Assembly (NCBI RefSeq): GCF_900460245.1
Contig: NZ_UHIP01000001.1
Coordinates: 2,170,001 to 2,234,000, forward strand
Source of the DNA: Vibrio fluvialis
Lineage (GTDB): Bacteria > Pseudomonadota > Gammaproteobacteria > Enterobacterales > Vibrionaceae
Length of the DNA: 64,000 bases
Direction of reading: 5' to 3'
Part shown: piece after piece, positions 49,850 through 59,783 of the stretch
How the letters are laid out: every line of letters starts with the position of its first letter
Numbering within the stretch: position 1 is the stretch's first letter
Notes under the pieces: generated by a model
Told to the model about the DNA's origin: nothing
What the model saw: only the letters and a program-made list of their open reading frames with translations
Databases searched by the model: none
Translations under genes and position numbers: made by a program

Positions 49850-51170
49850 ACCAAGACCCTTTCTGCCATTTGAACTTGCGGATTTTGTTGAGCGGAACGT
49901 CAATCGCATCGCGGTTGAATTGAAAACTCATCGAAGAACTGAACACCGCGTAGGTATCCGGCGCATCCATCACATAGCCGCCGGTCGGGTAAAAGGCACC
50001 CGTTTGAAAATAGCTCGTATTGTCAATCGACACCGCAGGAAGCACATCCGGCGTATGATCCACCGCGCTTTTGAGTAAGTTGGCCTGAGTGAGATTCAGA
50101 GCCTGCCATTGAGTCTCTGAAGGGACGAAATCCGGCGTGCCGTCTGCAGCCTGAGAGATAAAGTGATAGATCATGCCTTTAAACGTCAGAGCCCCTTCCG
50201 TTGAAAGCAAACCGTTGTGAATGACCAGGATCACGCCATCAATCGCCGAGCCAGCCGCATCAATCACATCACCGATTGCCGTTAAGTCTGAGTGCTCAAG
50301 ATGGCAACTGCCATAAACCCACAACAAATCCTTCCCCAACTGAATCTGCTGCACTATTTGTTCACCACAATTTGTGATTGGTGCTGGCGTTGGCAAGGAA
50401 GTCTGGCTCAGCAATACTCCGCTGGCATTAAACAGACTGGTGGCGGAGATCTTACTGAACTGAGGGTCAGACATAACCTTGTACCATTCGCTGCGCGCTT
50501 CACCGAACAAATCCTCAAAAGGAGTTTGGTGAAGATCATTGACGAAGTCCTTTTCCAAGCCCGTCGGTGTGGCATAACCCGCTGTCGTAGTCGTCATATA
50601 ATCACCGTGACAGCTTTGACCGGTTGGAAATCCACTGTACGGCAAGTGAGTGTCACTCAGCCCAAGGTTGGCCAAGGTGCCGTTCACATAAAACTCCTTG
50701 CTGTAGCGCAACATGGTACAGGCCCATTGGCTATCCCTCAGGCTGAGTCCCGGGTCGGCCAACATCGACAACCCGCCAGCAAAATACAGATTTGAAGTGG
50801 CTTTGAGCACACCGGACGCAGAGGCCGGATAGCGAATGGTTTTACTCAGATGCTGATAGCCATACTGCGCGGTGACTTTCCATTGCCCGCGACCGGGATT
50901 CTGATAACTAAAACTCAGTAAACCGCTGGAATCACAGGCGGAATAATGGCTGGCTGTCGGCAGCATATGCGTCGTTTGGGTCACACTGTAGATACATTCC
51001 AGTCCACCTTCCGCCATCCAAAATTGCTGCTTGGCTCTGACCTCGTTCTGCGCGCGCTTGATTTGAAAAAACAGATTCTTATACATCCCGAGCGTGACAA
51101 CTAAAGCAACCGTCAGCAGTATCGAAGTAATCAGCAGCGTCGCTACTCCTCGTTGACTGGTGTAGCTCAT
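49839..51170 (-). CDS. Large PilX/GspK-like minor pilin
   Basis: A 443-residue protein whose N-terminus MSYTSQRGVATLLITSILLTVALVV has a G/V prepilin-type cleavage site and a hydrophobic helix without the Glu5 seen in most pilins, as in GspK and PilX. The rest is a large soluble domain, far bigger than the usual 150-190 residues of PilX, and contains several cysteine pairs. It starts four bases inside the PilW-like gene. Roles in capping the pilus tip are inferred from GspK. Confidence 0.72.
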   Translation of the reverse strand: MSYTSQRGVATLLITSILLTVALVVTLGMYKNLFFQIKRAQNEVRAKQQFWMAEGGLECIYSVTQTTHMLPTASHYSACDSSGLLSFSYQNPGRGQWKVTAQYGYQHLSKTIRYPASASGVLKATSNLYFAGGLSMLADPGLSLRDSQWACTMLRYSKEFYVNGTLANLGLSDTHLPYSGFPTGQSCHGDYMTTTTAGYATPTGLEKDFVNDLHQTPFEDLFGEARSEWYKVMSDPQFSKISATSLFNASGVLLSQTSLPTPAPITNCGEQIVQQIQLGKDLLWVYGSCHLEHSDLTAIGDVIDAAGSAIDGVILVIHNGLLSTEGALTFKGMIYHFISQAADGTPDFVPSETQWQALNLTQANLLKSAVDHTPDVLPAVSIDNTSYFQTGAFYPTGGYVMDAPDTYAVFSSSMSFQFNRDAIDVPLNKIRKFKWQKGSWYGQ

Positions 51171-51793
51171 TGCCAGTTCCTCGACTGAATTTGAAATGAG
51201 AGCGATTGCGTAACACTCGGACGGTTAGTCAACGCCGCTGTAATGGCGATGGTGGTCATTGCTCCGCTGACAAGGCCGCCCGATAACGCGTCAGTATCGG
51301 TAGAAAACGCGGTGACGGATATCTGCCGGGGATCAAAGAGTGAATAACAGCTATCGCCGACGATAGAATCCGCCGCAGACGCGGGGGTTAAAGGCGCTGC
51401 CCGCATTTTTTCGCACAACTTCAACGCCGTGGAGTCCTGACGATAAACCACATGGCGATACGCCGCCGCCCCTGCAGATTCCACGCGATACACAAAACCA
51501 ACTACGGAGGGAAAACTTTGTGTATAAACCACGCTTGATGCCCCGGATAACAACACGGAAGTCCGGTTTACGTCATCAAACCCGGCCTGATACATCTCCT
51601 CTTTCATCCCTTGCATCACATTAGTGATATTTTGCAGCAGCAGAATTTCTTGGCTGCGTTGCGCGGCACTGCGCTGACTGCTGATAAACACACTTCCGAT
51701 TATCGCCAGCGCCATCGTCCCCACTAACGAGGCGATCATAAATTCGATCAGCGAAGCGCCTCGGAGCTTTTTACGTGCACGCTGGATAACCAT
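51167..51793 (-). CDS. Type IV minor pilin PilW-like
   Basis: A 208-residue prepilin. The ATG at 51793 has AAGGAG six bases upstream. The leader RARKKLRG precedes ASLIEFMIASLVGTMALAIIG with the expected Glu5. The globular part resembles GspJ/PilW with a C-terminal beta-rich region. It overlaps the FimT-like gene by 23 bases and the PilX-like gene by four, so the four genes are one transcript. Confidence 0.82.
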   Translation of the reverse strand: MVIQRARKKLRGASLIEFMIASLVGTMALAIIGSVFISSQRSAAQRSQEILLLQNITNVMQGMKEEMYQAGFDDVNRTSVLLSGASSVVYTQSFPSVVGFVYRVESAGAAAYRHVVYRQDSTALKLCEKMRAAPLTPASAADSIVGDSCYSLFDPRQISVTAFSTDTDALSGGLVSGAMTTIAITAALTNRPSVTQSLSFQIQSRNWQ

Positions 51794-52280
51794 ACAAGGC
51801 TCCTTGGTTGCCACAAATCATCACTCGATTTGCGCTGTATGACGTCCGTAGTTTGAGTTCTTTGCTTGTCTCGGTGACCGGATGAAATGAGAGGCTGCCG
51901 TTAACCACTTTACCGCGCACACCATCGAACTTGATTTTGTTGGCGCCGAAGTGCGATTCCAAACTGATGTTGCGAAATCCCCGGCCACTGAGCAGCAAAA
52001 TGGTATTTCCAGAGGAAGGCGAATCGCTGTCTTTCAGTACAATAGTCCACTGGCCCGATGCAGATGGATTGCTGTCCATCACAAAGTGGGCCCATAAATC
52101 TTGGTTGCGAAACACCGCTTCCGATTTGGCTTGTAGCATGAATCCTTGCAGTTCAGACGCCAACGTCTGCATCTGATTCTGCTGTGAAAAACGCTCAAAA
52201 CTGGGCGCTGCGAACGTTAGCACCACGGCCAGAACAGCCAGCGTGATCAGTAGTTCCAGTAAGGTAAACCCGCGAACCAT
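51771..52280 (-). CDS. Type IV minor pilin FimT/GspH-like
   Basis: A 169-residue prepilin, starting MVRGFTLLELLITLAVLAVVL (site G/F, Glu5). A GspH-type domain follows with an FAAPSFERFSQQNQM helix and later beta strands. It is first in the minus-strand minor-pilin operon and diverges from the PilE-like gene. FimT homologues can bind DNA for natural transformation; that is not shown here. Confidence 0.83.
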   Translation of the reverse strand: MVRGFTLLELLITLAVLAVVLTFAAPSFERFSQQNQMQTLASELQGFMLQAKSEAVFRNQDLWAHFVMDSNPSASGQWTIVLKDSDSPSSGNTILLLSGRGFRNISLESHFGANKIKFDGVRGKVVNGSLSFHPVTETSKELKLRTSYSANRVMICGNQGALYGYPACT

Positions 52281-52376
52281 TTCCCAAAACCTTTTGCAAA
52301 CAATGAGATGAATGTGAATCAACTTGCACCGATGCTAGCAGTATCCACAATAGAGGCAGGCAGATTCAGGGAACTA

Positions 52377-52814
52377 ATGGAAATGATTCGAACAAATCGT
52401 TGCAACAGGCGGCAATCCGATTCTTTGGGTATGACACTGATCGAATTAATGATCGCAGTGGTGATTATTGGCATTCTGTCCGGCATCGCCTACCCGGCTT
52501 ATACTGGCTATGTTAAAGAAGGGCACCGTAAGCAGGTCATGGCTGACATGGTCAAAATCCAGTTGTATCTGGAAGAACATTACAACAGTGGCTATTCCAC
52601 AGCCGGAGTGCTATCGGGTGGTGCCTGCACCTTATGTAGCAGTGATACAGATCGTTATTCCGTTGGTGTTACGGTATCCAGCTCGGGATACACCATTACC
52701 GCAACGCCACAAGCCAACAAAGGCCAGAATCTGGATAAATGCGCAGGCAGTACTTATTCCCAGCTCTCATTGAGAAGTACAGGATTAGCAGAGCCCGTAA
52801 CGTGTTGGCAGTAA
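52377..52814 (+). CDS. PilE-like type IV minor pilin
   Basis: A 145-residue prepilin (or 143 from the ATG at 52383; AGGGA lies 4 or 10 bases away). The leader of 16-18 residues is basic and ends SLG, giving mature MTLIELMIAVVIIGILSGIAYPAYTG in part. The first mature residue is Met, not the usual Phe. The C-terminal domain (from about 60) has two Cys pairs, as in disulfide-bonded pilins. It diverges from the FimT-like gene and ends before a terminator shared with dnaJ. Confidence 0.82.
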   Translation: MEMIRTNRCNRRQSDSLGMTLIELMIAVVIIGILSGIAYPAYTGYVKEGHRKQVMADMVKIQLYLEEHYNSGYSTAGVLSGGACTLCSSDTDRYSVGVTVSSSGYTITATPQANKGQNLDKCAGSTYSQLSLRSTGLAEPVTCWQ

Positions 52815-52866
52815 TTCGTAAATGTAAAAATCCACCGGCACCGCCAGTGGACTAGGAACTGAAAAC

Positions 52867-52893
52867 AAAAAAGCCTGCAGATGCAGGCTTTTC
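52867..52893. terminator. Bidirectional terminator between the PilE-like gene and dnaJ
   Basis: The stem AAAAAGCCTGCA/TGCAGGCTTTT has T-runs on both strands. Confidence 0.9.
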
Positions 52894-52903
52894 AGTTCAA
52901 TGA

Positions 52904-54052
52904 TTAGCTGGTTAAGTCATCAAAGAACTTCTTCACACCATTGAAGAACCCTTCAGACTTGGGCTTATGCTTGTTGGCTGCATCGCCACCACAAGATTCT
53001 TCCAGTTCACGCAGCAGCTCTTTCTGACGCGCGCTCAGTTTCACCGGAGTTTCCACCACCAGCTTCACGATCAGGTCGCCGATGGCGCCGCCGCGAACAC
53101 TCTTCACGCCTTTGCCACGCATGCGGAACATACGGCCCGTTTGCGTTTCTTCCGGCACTTTCAGGTTCACACGACCATCGAGGGTTGGAACTTCCACTTC
53201 ACCGCCCAGTGCGGCCATTGCAAAGCTGACAGGGACTTCGCAGTACAAGTTGTTGCCATCACGTTCAAAAATGTGGTGCTCTCTGACGTGCACTTGTACG
53301 TACAAGTCGCCCGCAGGTGCGCCCATTTCTCCTGCTTCGCCTTCGCCCGCAAGGCGAATACGATCGCCCGTGTCGACACCAGCTGGAATTTTAACGTTAA
53401 GCGTTTTGGTTTTCTGTTTACGGCCCTGACCATGACAGTCGTTACAAGGGTCTTTAATGATCTTGCCTTTACCATGACAGGTAGGACAGGTTTGCTGGAC
53501 CGCAAAGAAGCCCTGACGCATCTGTACCTGACCGTGACCATGACAGGTGCCACAGGTTTGAGCCGAGGTGCCTTTCTTCGCACCGCTGCCATCACAGGTA
53601 TCACAGTGAACCAAAGTCGGAACTTCAATCTCTTTCGAGCAACCACGTACCGCTTCTTCCAGCGTCAGTTCCATGTTGTAGCGCAGATCCGCACCACGTT
53701 GTGGACGCGGCGCACCACCACCACGACGGCCGCCACCGAAAATATCGCCAAAGACATCACCAAAGATGTCGCCGAAATCCGCACCGCCGCCGCCAAAGCC
53801 GCCGCCACCGAAACCACCGCCGCCCTGTTCAAACGCTGCGTGACCATATTGGTCGTACGCCGCTTTCTTCTGCGGGTCGGTCAGAATCTCATACGCTTCT
53901 TTTACTTCTTTAAACTTATCCGCAGCGCTGGCATCACCCTGATTGCGGTCCGGGTGGAATTTCATCGCCAGGCGTTTGTACGCCTTCTTAATATCGCGCT
54001 CAGAGGCATCACGGCTAACGCCTAATACTTCGTAAAAATCACGTTTTGACAT
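52904..54052 (-). CDS. dnaJ: Chaperone protein DnaJ
   Basis: Hsp40 co-chaperone of DnaK, 382 residues. The J domain (1-70) has the HPD motif in [10 protein letters not shown] Gly/Phe-rich linker (about 75-110) follows. The zinc domain has four CxxCxGxG units ([32 protein letters not shown]). The C-terminal peptide-binding domains end the protein. It is 239 bases downstream of dnaK. Confidence 0.98.
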   Translation of the reverse strand: MSKRDFYEVLGVSRDASERDIKKAYKRLAMKFHPDRNQGDASAADKFKEVKEAYEILTDPQKKAAYDQYGHAAFEQGGGGFGGGGFGGGGADFGDIFGDVFGDIFGGGRRGGGAPRPQRGADLRYNMELTLEEAVRGCSKEIEVPTLVHCDTCDGSGAKKGTSAQTCGTCHGHGQVQMRQGFFAVQQTCPTCHGKGKIIKDPCNDCHGQGRKQKTKTLNVKIPAGVDTGDRIRLAGEGEAGEMGAPAGDLYVQVHVREHHIFERDGNNLYCEVPVSFAMAALGGEVEVPTLDGRVNLKVPEETQTGRMFRMRGKGVKSVRGGAIGDLIVKLVVETPVKLSARQKELLRELEESCGGDAANKHKPKSEGFFNGVKKFFDDLTS

Positions 54053-54247
54053 GTTCTAGATCACCAATCTGTTACTGCAAACGGTTTTCGCTCTACTTAA
54101 GCGCCGCTTGGTGTTTGTATCGATATAGATAAAAAGTGTTGATTTCTTAGCTATAGCGATAAAGCTGACAAACAGACGGGCGTAAGAGTTTCCCCTAACG
54201 CCCGCATCAAACTTCGAGTGTTCTTTTCGAAAAAAGAACCGAAGGTG

Positions 54248-54279
54248 AAGGGCTTGAATTCTCTCAAATTCAAGCCTTC
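54248..54279 (-). other. Strong hairpin just after dnaK
   Basis: A perfect 10-base stem GGCTTGAATT/AATTCAAGCC lies right after the dnaK stop on the minus strand. No immediate long T-run follows, so partial read-through to dnaJ is likely. A second hairpin with GTTCTTTT arms is at about 54218-54240. Confidence 0.6.
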
Positions 54280-54291
54280 GATGACAAAGAA

Positions 54292-56202
54292 TTATTTCTT
54301 GTCGTCTTTCACTTCTTCAAACTCGGCGTCAACCACGTCATCTTCTGGAGAAGTAGACTGCTGGCCAGCGTCAGCACCTTGTGCCTGAGCTTTCTGCTGA
54401 GCGATTTCCATCAGTTTCTGAGAAGCAGTCATCAGTGCTTGAACTTTCGCATCGATTTCTGCTTTATCTTCGCCGCGTTTCGCTGTTTCCAGCTCACTGA
54501 TCGCCGCTTCGATCTTCTCTTTCTCGTCTGCTGGCAGAGCGTCACCCGCTTCTTCAACCTGCTTACGAGTTGCGTGGATCATCTGGTCAGCTTGGTTACG
54601 TGCAGTTGCTAGCTCTTCGAACTTTTTGTCCGCTTCTTTGTTCGCTTCTGCTTCCTGAACCATTTTCTCGATTTCTTCGTCGCTCAGACCACCAGACGCT
54701 TGGATAGTGATGTTCTGCTCTTTACCAGTTTGTTTGTCTTTCGCTGATACGTGCAGGATACCATCCGCATCCAGGTCGAACGTCACTTCGATCTGAGGCA
54801 TACCACGTGGTGCTGCCTGAATGCCTTCTAGGTTGAACTGACCCAGCGACTTGTTGAAGTTCGCTTGTTTACGTTCACCTTGCAGTACGTGAATCGTTAC
54901 CGCGTTCTGGTTGTCTTCGGCTGTTGAGAACACTTGATTCGCTTTGGTTGGAATCGTGGTGTTTTTCTCAATCAGTTTGGTCATTACGCCGCCCATTGTC
55001 TCAATACCCAGAGACAGCGGAGTTACGTCCAGCAGCAGTACATCTTTTACTTCACCCGCCAGTACGCCACCTTGAACCGCAGCACCAACAGCTACTGCTT
55101 CATCAGGGTTCACGTCACGACGTGCTTCTTTACCAAAGAATTCAGCCACTTTCTTCTGAACCATTGGCATACGAGTCTGACCACCCACCAGGATAACGTC
55201 AGTGATGTCGCTGACAGACAGGTCTGCATCAGCCAGAGCCACTTTCAGTGGATCCAGAGAACGTTGAACCAGGTCTTCAACCAGAGATTCCAGTTTCGCA
55301 CGAGTCACTTTGATGTTCATGTGCTTAGGACCGGTTGCATCAGCAGTGATGTAAGGTAGATTCACATCAGTTTGCTGAGCTGAAGACAGTTCGATCTTCG
55401 CTTTCTCTGCCGCTTCTTTCAGACGCTGCATCGCCAGTGGGTCGTTCTTCAGGTTGATGCCTTGTTCTTTATTGAACTCGTCAACCAGGTAGTTGATCAT
55501 GCGGTTATCGAAGTCTTCACCACCCAGGTGAGTATCACCGTTGGTTGCCAGAACTTCGAAGGTTTTCTCGCCTTCAACTTCATCGATTTCGATGATTGAA
55601 ATATCAAATGTACCACCACCCAGGTCGTATACTGCGATAACGCGATCGCCGCCCTGTTTGTCCAGACCGTAAGCCAGTGCAGCAGCAGTCGGTTCGTTGA
55701 TGATACGTTTTACTTCAAGACCTGCGATACGACCGGCATCTTTCGTTGCCTGACGCTGCGCATCGTTGAAGTAAGCAGGAACGGTGATAACGGCACCCGT
55801 TACTTTCTCGCCCAGGTAATCTTCCGCAGTTTTCTTCATTTTCTTCAGAACTTCTGCTGAAACCTGTGGCGCAGCCATTTTTTGGCCTTTCGCTTCTACC
55901 CACGCATCGCCGTTGTCTGCACGAACGATCTTGTAAGGCATAATTGAGATGTCACGCTGTACTTCTTCGTCTTCATAACGACGACCGATAAGACGCTTGA
56001 TTGCAAATAGCGTGTTTTCCGGGTTTGTTACAGCTTGACGTTTCGCTGGCTGACCAACTAGCGTTTCACCATCTGTGTACGCGATTACAGAAGGGGTTGT
56101 ACGCTCACCCTCTGCGTTCTCGATTACGCGAGGTTTGTCGCCGTCTAGCACAGCAACACATGAGTTAGTAGTACCTAAGTCAATACCAATGATTTTACCC
56201 AT
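54292..56202 (-). CDS. dnaK: Molecular chaperone DnaK
   Basis: Hsp70 ATPase chaperone, 636 residues. It begins [21 protein letters not shown]. The nucleotide-binding domain (to about 380) includes [14 protein letters not shown] and VGGQTRMP. The substrate-binding domain and helical lid follow, and the tail is [10 protein letters not shown]. Two sigma-32-type promoters lie upstream. dnaJ follows on the same strand. Confidence 0.98.
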   Translation of the reverse strand: MGKIIGIDLGTTNSCVAVLDGDKPRVIENAEGERTTPSVIAYTDGETLVGQPAKRQAVTNPENTLFAIKRLIGRRYEDEEVQRDISIMPYKIVRADNGDAWVEAKGQKMAAPQVSAEVLKKMKKTAEDYLGEKVTGAVITVPAYFNDAQRQATKDAGRIAGLEVKRIINEPTAAALAYGLDKQGGDRVIAVYDLGGGTFDISIIEIDEVEGEKTFEVLATNGDTHLGGEDFDNRMINYLVDEFNKEQGINLKNDPLAMQRLKEAAEKAKIELSSAQQTDVNLPYITADATGPKHMNIKVTRAKLESLVEDLVQRSLDPLKVALADADLSVSDITDVILVGGQTRMPMVQKKVAEFFGKEARRDVNPDEAVAVGAAVQGGVLAGEVKDVLLLDVTPLSLGIETMGGVMTKLIEKNTTIPTKANQVFSTAEDNQNAVTIHVLQGERKQANFNKSLGQFNLEGIQAAPRGMPQIEVTFDLDADGILHVSAKDKQTGKEQNITIQASGGLSDEEIEKMVQEAEANKEADKKFEELATARNQADQMIHATRKQVEEAGDALPADEKEKIEAAISELETAKRGEDKAEIDAKVQALMTASQKLMEIAQQKAQAQGADAGQQSTSPEDDVVDAEFEEVKDDKK

Positions 56203-56248
56203 CAGGCTATCTCCGAATAAATTCTATGTTCGTTTTGCTATACCCCTA

Positions 56249-56276
56249 ATGTGGGGATGGAGAATCGGGTTTCAAC
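56249..56276 (-). promoter_or_regulatory. Sigma-32 promoter P2 of dnaK
   Basis: On minus, GTTGAAA is followed after 13 bases by CCCCACAT, close to the heat-shock consensus CTTGAAA-N13-CCCCATNT. It lies about 50-75 bases upstream of the start codon. Confidence 0.8.
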
Positions 56277-56324
56277 CCCCGCTCACAAACAAAAACGTGT
56301 ATGTTTGCTTCTCGTATGCCCCAT

Positions 56325-56352
56325 AGATAAGGGCGACAAATACCTTTTCAAG
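56325..56352 (-). promoter_or_regulatory. Sigma-32 promoter P1 of dnaK
   Basis: CTTGAAA is perfect and CCTTATCT matches the -10 in five of the defined positions, with 13-base spacing. Two heat-shock promoters in tandem recall E. coli dnaK. Confidence 0.72.
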
Positions 56353-56387
56353 GGCAAAAACGAAAAAAGTTTGAATTTTTAGTAAGA

Positions 56388-56415
56388 AAAAAGCGAAGCA
56401 TCGGCTTCGCTTTTC
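56388..56415 (-). terminator. Terminator after the DAACS symporter
   Basis: On minus, AAAAGCGAAGC/GCTTCGCTTTT is followed by a T-run, just beyond the symporter stop and before the dnaK promoters. Confidence 0.9.
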
Positions 56416-56437
56416 ATACAAGAGGTGAAATTTTGGC

Positions 56438-57712
56438 TTAACGAGTTTCTGTTGCCAGCTCTGCTTGCGCTTCTTCTTCGTTCGCCAGACCACCTTCGCT
56501 TTTCGCCACGATGGTGTTAACGGCAGTGTCACCCACTACGTTCGATGAAGTACAGAACATATCGTTAATACGGTCTACCGCAGCAATGATGGCCAAACCT
56601 TCTGGTGGCAGACCCAGTTGGTGCAATAGCACGCCAACCATCACCACACCGCCGCCCGGAACACCACCAGCACCGATAGACAGCAGCAAAATCGTCAGAC
56701 CCAGAGTAAAGATATCCGCTGAGTTAATTGGCTGACCAAAAGCGTTCGCTACAAAGATAGTCGCCAGAGCGATATAGATAGACACACCCGACATGTTCAT
56801 GGTTGCACCCAGCGGCACACCAAAGCCCGCGACAGACTTCGACACTTGCAACTTCTCAGTCAGTGTACGCATGGTTACCGGAATGGTTGCATTCGAACTT
56901 GCAGTCGACAGTGAGAACAGAATCTGTTCACGCGTAGCACGCAGGAACTGCTTTGGCGATACGCTGGTCGTCATACCTACCACAATTGGGTAGAAAACGA
57001 AGATCCAGAACACCAGCATAGCAACAACCAGAGCCACGTAACCCGCCACCGACATCAGCGTGTGCGCGTCCAGTGTTGCACCCAGTTGGGTCATCAGAGC
57101 GAACACGCCGTAAGGTGCCAGACTCATCACCAGACCAACCAGCTTCATCATGATTTCGTTAGCCAGCTTAAAGGTACGAATAGCCGGGCCACCACGAGAA
57201 TCCAGCGCTTGAATCGCCAAACCAGTCAGAATTGCCATAAAGATGATTTGTAGCATGTCGCCATTCGCAAACGCCTGAACCGGGTTGCTTGGCACAATGT
57301 TCACAACCAGAGAGAAAATATCCGGCGTTTCTGTGGTGGTCAGTTTCACCGCTTGTGACACCGTACCTGCCAAGTTTGCGTCAGCACCTGGCTGGAAGAT
57401 CAGACCAACCGTTAATGCCGCCGCAATCGCAATCACGGTGTTGATGATATAAAGCGCAAAAGTTTTAGTGCCTAAACGGCCAAAAGCGGAGATGTCTTTA
57501 AGATCAACAATGCCACAGACGATTGAAACATACACCAGTGGAACAACCAGCAGTTTGATCAGCGAAACGAACATGCCGCCCGCCCCTTCTGCTGCACCTA
57601 ACAGGTACACGTCGAACAGGGAAACACCCTGAAACAGGTATTGAATGGCGGTCCCAAGAACCAGACCAGCAAACAAGCCTAAAAAGATTTTCGATGAGAG
57701 CGATTTATCCAT
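56438..57712 (-). CDS. Dicarboxylate/amino acid:cation symporter (DAACS family)
   Basis: A 424-residue inner-membrane symporter of the GltP/SstT/GLT-1 family. Diagnostic motifs are SLSTASSNATIPVTMRTL (the serine-rich hairpin HP1), GVPLGATMNMSG (unwound TM7), and DRINDMFCTSSNVVGDTAVNTIVA (TM8). Substrate choice among glutamate, aspartate, serine or dicarboxylates cannot be read from these. GGAG precedes the ATG. It is unusually placed between grpE and dnaK and has its own terminator. Confidence 0.92.
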   Translation of the reverse strand: MDKSLSSKIFLGLFAGLVLGTAIQYLFQGVSLFDVYLLGAAEGAGGMFVSLIKLLVVPLVYVSIVCGIVDLKDISAFGRLGTKTFALYIINTVIAIAAALTVGLIFQPGADANLAGTVSQAVKLTTTETPDIFSLVVNIVPSNPVQAFANGDMLQIIFMAILTGLAIQALDSRGGPAIRTFKLANEIMMKLVGLVMSLAPYGVFALMTQLGATLDAHTLMSVAGYVALVVAMLVFWIFVFYPIVVGMTTSVSPKQFLRATREQILFSLSTASSNATIPVTMRTLTEKLQVSKSVAGFGVPLGATMNMSGVSIYIALATIFVANAFGQPINSADIFTLGLTILLLSIGAGGVPGGGVVMVGVLLHQLGLPPEGLAIIAAVDRINDMFCTSSNVVGDTAVNTIVAKSEGGLANEEEAQAELATETR

Positions 57713-58035
57713 CGTTCTACTCCAGTTTGTTGTGTTGAGTATTTATCGTTATAGAGTCGTTTATGTCACCTAAAGTGCTAAACGTCCGCGCATAATACAC
57801 ACACCGATAACAATCCGAAGCATTTATTTACAAAAATGTTACATGGCGCAAATTAGAACATTTACTAAAAATAGCCAGAACAATCAGAATTAACGTCTAA
57901 CCACCTGTTTCACAAGAAAATCAACCAACCCAACAGCTTTACTTAAGAAATTCCTTATACAACAAGCTTTCCGGCACGAATTTAAAACAAAAAAAGAGAG
58001 GCCTATGCCTCTCTTTTCATAAAATCCGCAGTGGA
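57713..58035 (-). other. Interval between the symporter and grpE
   Basis: About 320 bases with the grpE terminator at 57991-58018 and the presumed symporter promoter region upstream of 57712. AT-rich stretches are present; no confident promoter or gene is seen. Confidence 0.4.
57991..58018 (-). terminator. Terminator after grpE
   Basis: On minus, AAAGAGAGGC/GCCTCTCTTT is followed by a T-run. Confidence 0.9.
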
Positions 58036-58638
58036 TTATTTTGCAACCATCACCATCGCAGGACGAACAACACGGCCGTTCAGTTCATAACCTTTCTGCA
58101 TCACAAACATCACGGTGTTTGACTGATGATCCGGGCTTTCTTGAATCGACATTGCCTGGTGGAACTCAGGATTAAATGCTTCGCCTTCTGGGTTGATCTC
58201 TTTCAGGCCAAATTTTGCTACCGCATCAACAAATGTTTTATGCGTCAGCTCCACACCTTCCAGAATCGGCTTCACGATTTCGTTCTCGCCGTCGGCAGCC
58301 TGAATCGCACGTTCCAGGTTATCCAGAACCGGCAGCAACTCCTCAACAAAACGACTCAGCGCGTATTTGCGTGCTTTATCGATTTCCTGTTCGCTACGAC
58401 GGCGCATGTTTTCCACTTCAGCACGGGCACGCAGTACCGCATCCTGATTCTCTTTCACACGCTCTTCGCTGGTCAGCAGCGCGGCTTCCAACTGTGCAAT
58501 TTTCGCTTCTTTTTCATCAAGCTCTTCTGCGTCTTGATTCCAATCGATATCAGCATCAGTGCCAACGGCTTCCGCTTCTACTTCAACCGCGTCTTGTTGC
58601 AGCTCTTCGTCTTTGATCTTGTTTTCTTCGTTGCTCAT
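58036..58638 (-). CDS. grpE: Nucleotide exchange factor GrpE
   Basis: ADP/ATP exchange factor of DnaK and thermosensor of that cycle. The 200-residue protein has an acidic N-terminal region (residues 1-50, with [15 protein letters not shown]), a long coiled coil (to about 115) and a beta-wing domain. The family motif is [16 protein letters not shown] and the C-terminus is [16 protein letters not shown] near-perfect sigma-32 promoter lies about 100 bases upstream. Confidence 0.97.
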   Translation of the reverse strand: MSNEENKIKDEELQQDAVEVEAEAVGTDADIDWNQDAEELDEKEAKIAQLEAALLTSEERVKENQDAVLRARAEVENMRRRSEQEIDKARKYALSRFVEELLPVLDNLERAIQAADGENEIVKPILEGVELTHKTFVDAVAKFGLKEINPEGEAFNPEFHQAMSIQESPDHQSNTVMFVMQKGYELNGRVVRPAMVMVAK

Positions 58639-58733
58639 GATATCTCCAGAACTCTCGTCACTTATGTGCTTAGGAGTTGAAATCTCTTAGTTTCCTGACA
58701 CAAAAATTCGCATAAAAGCGTAACTTGCCTTTA

Positions 58734-58761
58734 TTATGGGGATGAAGAATTCTGATTCAAG
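58734..58761 (-). promoter_or_regulatory. Sigma-32 promoter of grpE
   Basis: On minus, CTTGAAT is followed after 13 bases by CCCCATAA, nearly the exact heat-shock consensus. It overlaps the upstream region of the divergent nadK. Confidence 0.88.
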
Positions 58762-58782
58762 CCTAATTCGGTTGGAAAACTT

Positions 58783-59667
58783 ATGAAAAACCCGTTTGAA
58801 GTGATCGCCATCATCGGTAAACCGAGAGATCAACAAGCTATTCAAACACATAAAGATCTCTACCACTGGTTAATGTCTCTGGGCAAGTCTGTCTTTATTG
58901 ACGACCGACTACGTGAAATTTTGACCGAGATCCCGTCGGACCATTTTGGTAGCCTGATCGAACTGGGCAAAAAAGCCGATCTTGCGATTGTCGTTGGCGG
59001 TGATGGCAACATGCTGGGAGCGGCACGCGTCCTGTCGCGCTTTGATATCTCCGTCATCGGTGTGAACCGAGGCAATCTCGGCTTTCTGACCGACCTCAAT
59101 CCGGAAGATTTTCAGGATCGCCTGCTTGACGTTCTGGCGGGTAACTATCTGGAAGAAGAACGCTTTTTACTTGAAGCGGAAATCCATCGCCACGGCCAGG
59201 TAAAAAGCCACAACGCTGCTCTCAACGAAGCCGTATTGCACCCAGGCAAAATCGCGCACATGATTGAATTTGAAGTGTACATCGACAACAACTTCGCGTT
59301 CTCTCAGCGTTCCGACGGCATCATTATCTCCACACCGACTGGCTCGACAGCATATTCGCTCTCGGGAGGCGGTCCGATTTTGTCGCCAAGCCTTAACGCC
59401 ATCACTCTGGTTCCGATGTTTCCGCATACACTGTCTTGTCGCCCATTAGTGGTCGATGGTAAACGGCGCATCAAACTGATTGTGTCGCCAGACAACCGTG
59501 GCACCCAGGAAGTAAGTTGTGACGGTCAGGTTTCTCTCCCCGTTTCTCCGGGCGATGAAATTCATATTTATCAAAGCCCTAACGTACTCAGACTGATCCA
59601 TCCACAGGACTACAGCTACTACCACGTGCTGCGTAACAAACTCGGCTGGTCGAGCAAACTGTTTTGA
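58783..59667 (+). CDS. nadK: NAD kinase NadK
   Basis: Phosphorylates NAD to NADP. The 294-residue protein has the signature [15 protein letters not shown] (GGDGN) near residue 70 and the second motif [16 protein letters not shown]. The C-terminal beta-sandwich domain is complete. It is divergent from grpE across 144 bases and upstream of recN, as in many gamma-proteobacteria. Confidence 0.97.
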   Translation: MKNPFEVIAIIGKPRDQQAIQTHKDLYHWLMSLGKSVFIDDRLREILTEIPSDHFGSLIELGKKADLAIVVGGDGNMLGAARVLSRFDISVIGVNRGNLGFLTDLNPEDFQDRLLDVLAGNYLEEERFLLEAEIHRHGQVKSHNAALNEAVLHPGKIAHMIEFEVYIDNNFAFSQRSDGIIISTPTGSTAYSLSGGGPILSPSLNAITLVPMFPHTLSCRPLVVDGKRRIKLIVSPDNRGTQEVSCDGQVSLPVSPGDEIHIYQSPNVLRLIHPQDYSYYHVLRNKLGWSSKLF

Positions 59668-59715
59668 GTTTGCTCACACTTCATTCAGCTGGCTAAAAGT
59701 TTTTACCTGGACAAC

Positions 59716-59743
59716 TTTACTGTATAAAGAAACAGTATATACT
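59716..59743 (+). promoter_or_regulatory. recN promoter
   Basis: TTTACT (-35) and TATACT (-10) with 16-base spacing. The promoter is embedded in the two LexA boxes. Confidence 0.65.
59718..59737. promoter_or_regulatory. LexA box 1 of recN
   Basis: The site has TACTG then a 10-base AT-rich centre and CAGTA, matching the CTG-N10-CAG SOS consensus exactly at the conserved bases. Confidence 0.9.
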
Positions 59744-59759
59744 GTTTTCTTATACAGTA
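59740..59759. promoter_or_regulatory. LexA box 2 of recN
   Basis: A second CTG-N10-CAG palindrome, two bases after box 1. Tandem boxes imply tight SOS repression. Confidence 0.9.
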
Positions 59760-59783
59760 TTGTTCAATTATACAGGTGCAAAA

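Noticed and set aside
52967..54025. A 352-codon open frame on plus, opposite dnaJ
   Set aside because: It is the shadow of the dnaJ coding pattern, with no ribosome site or recognisable domain.
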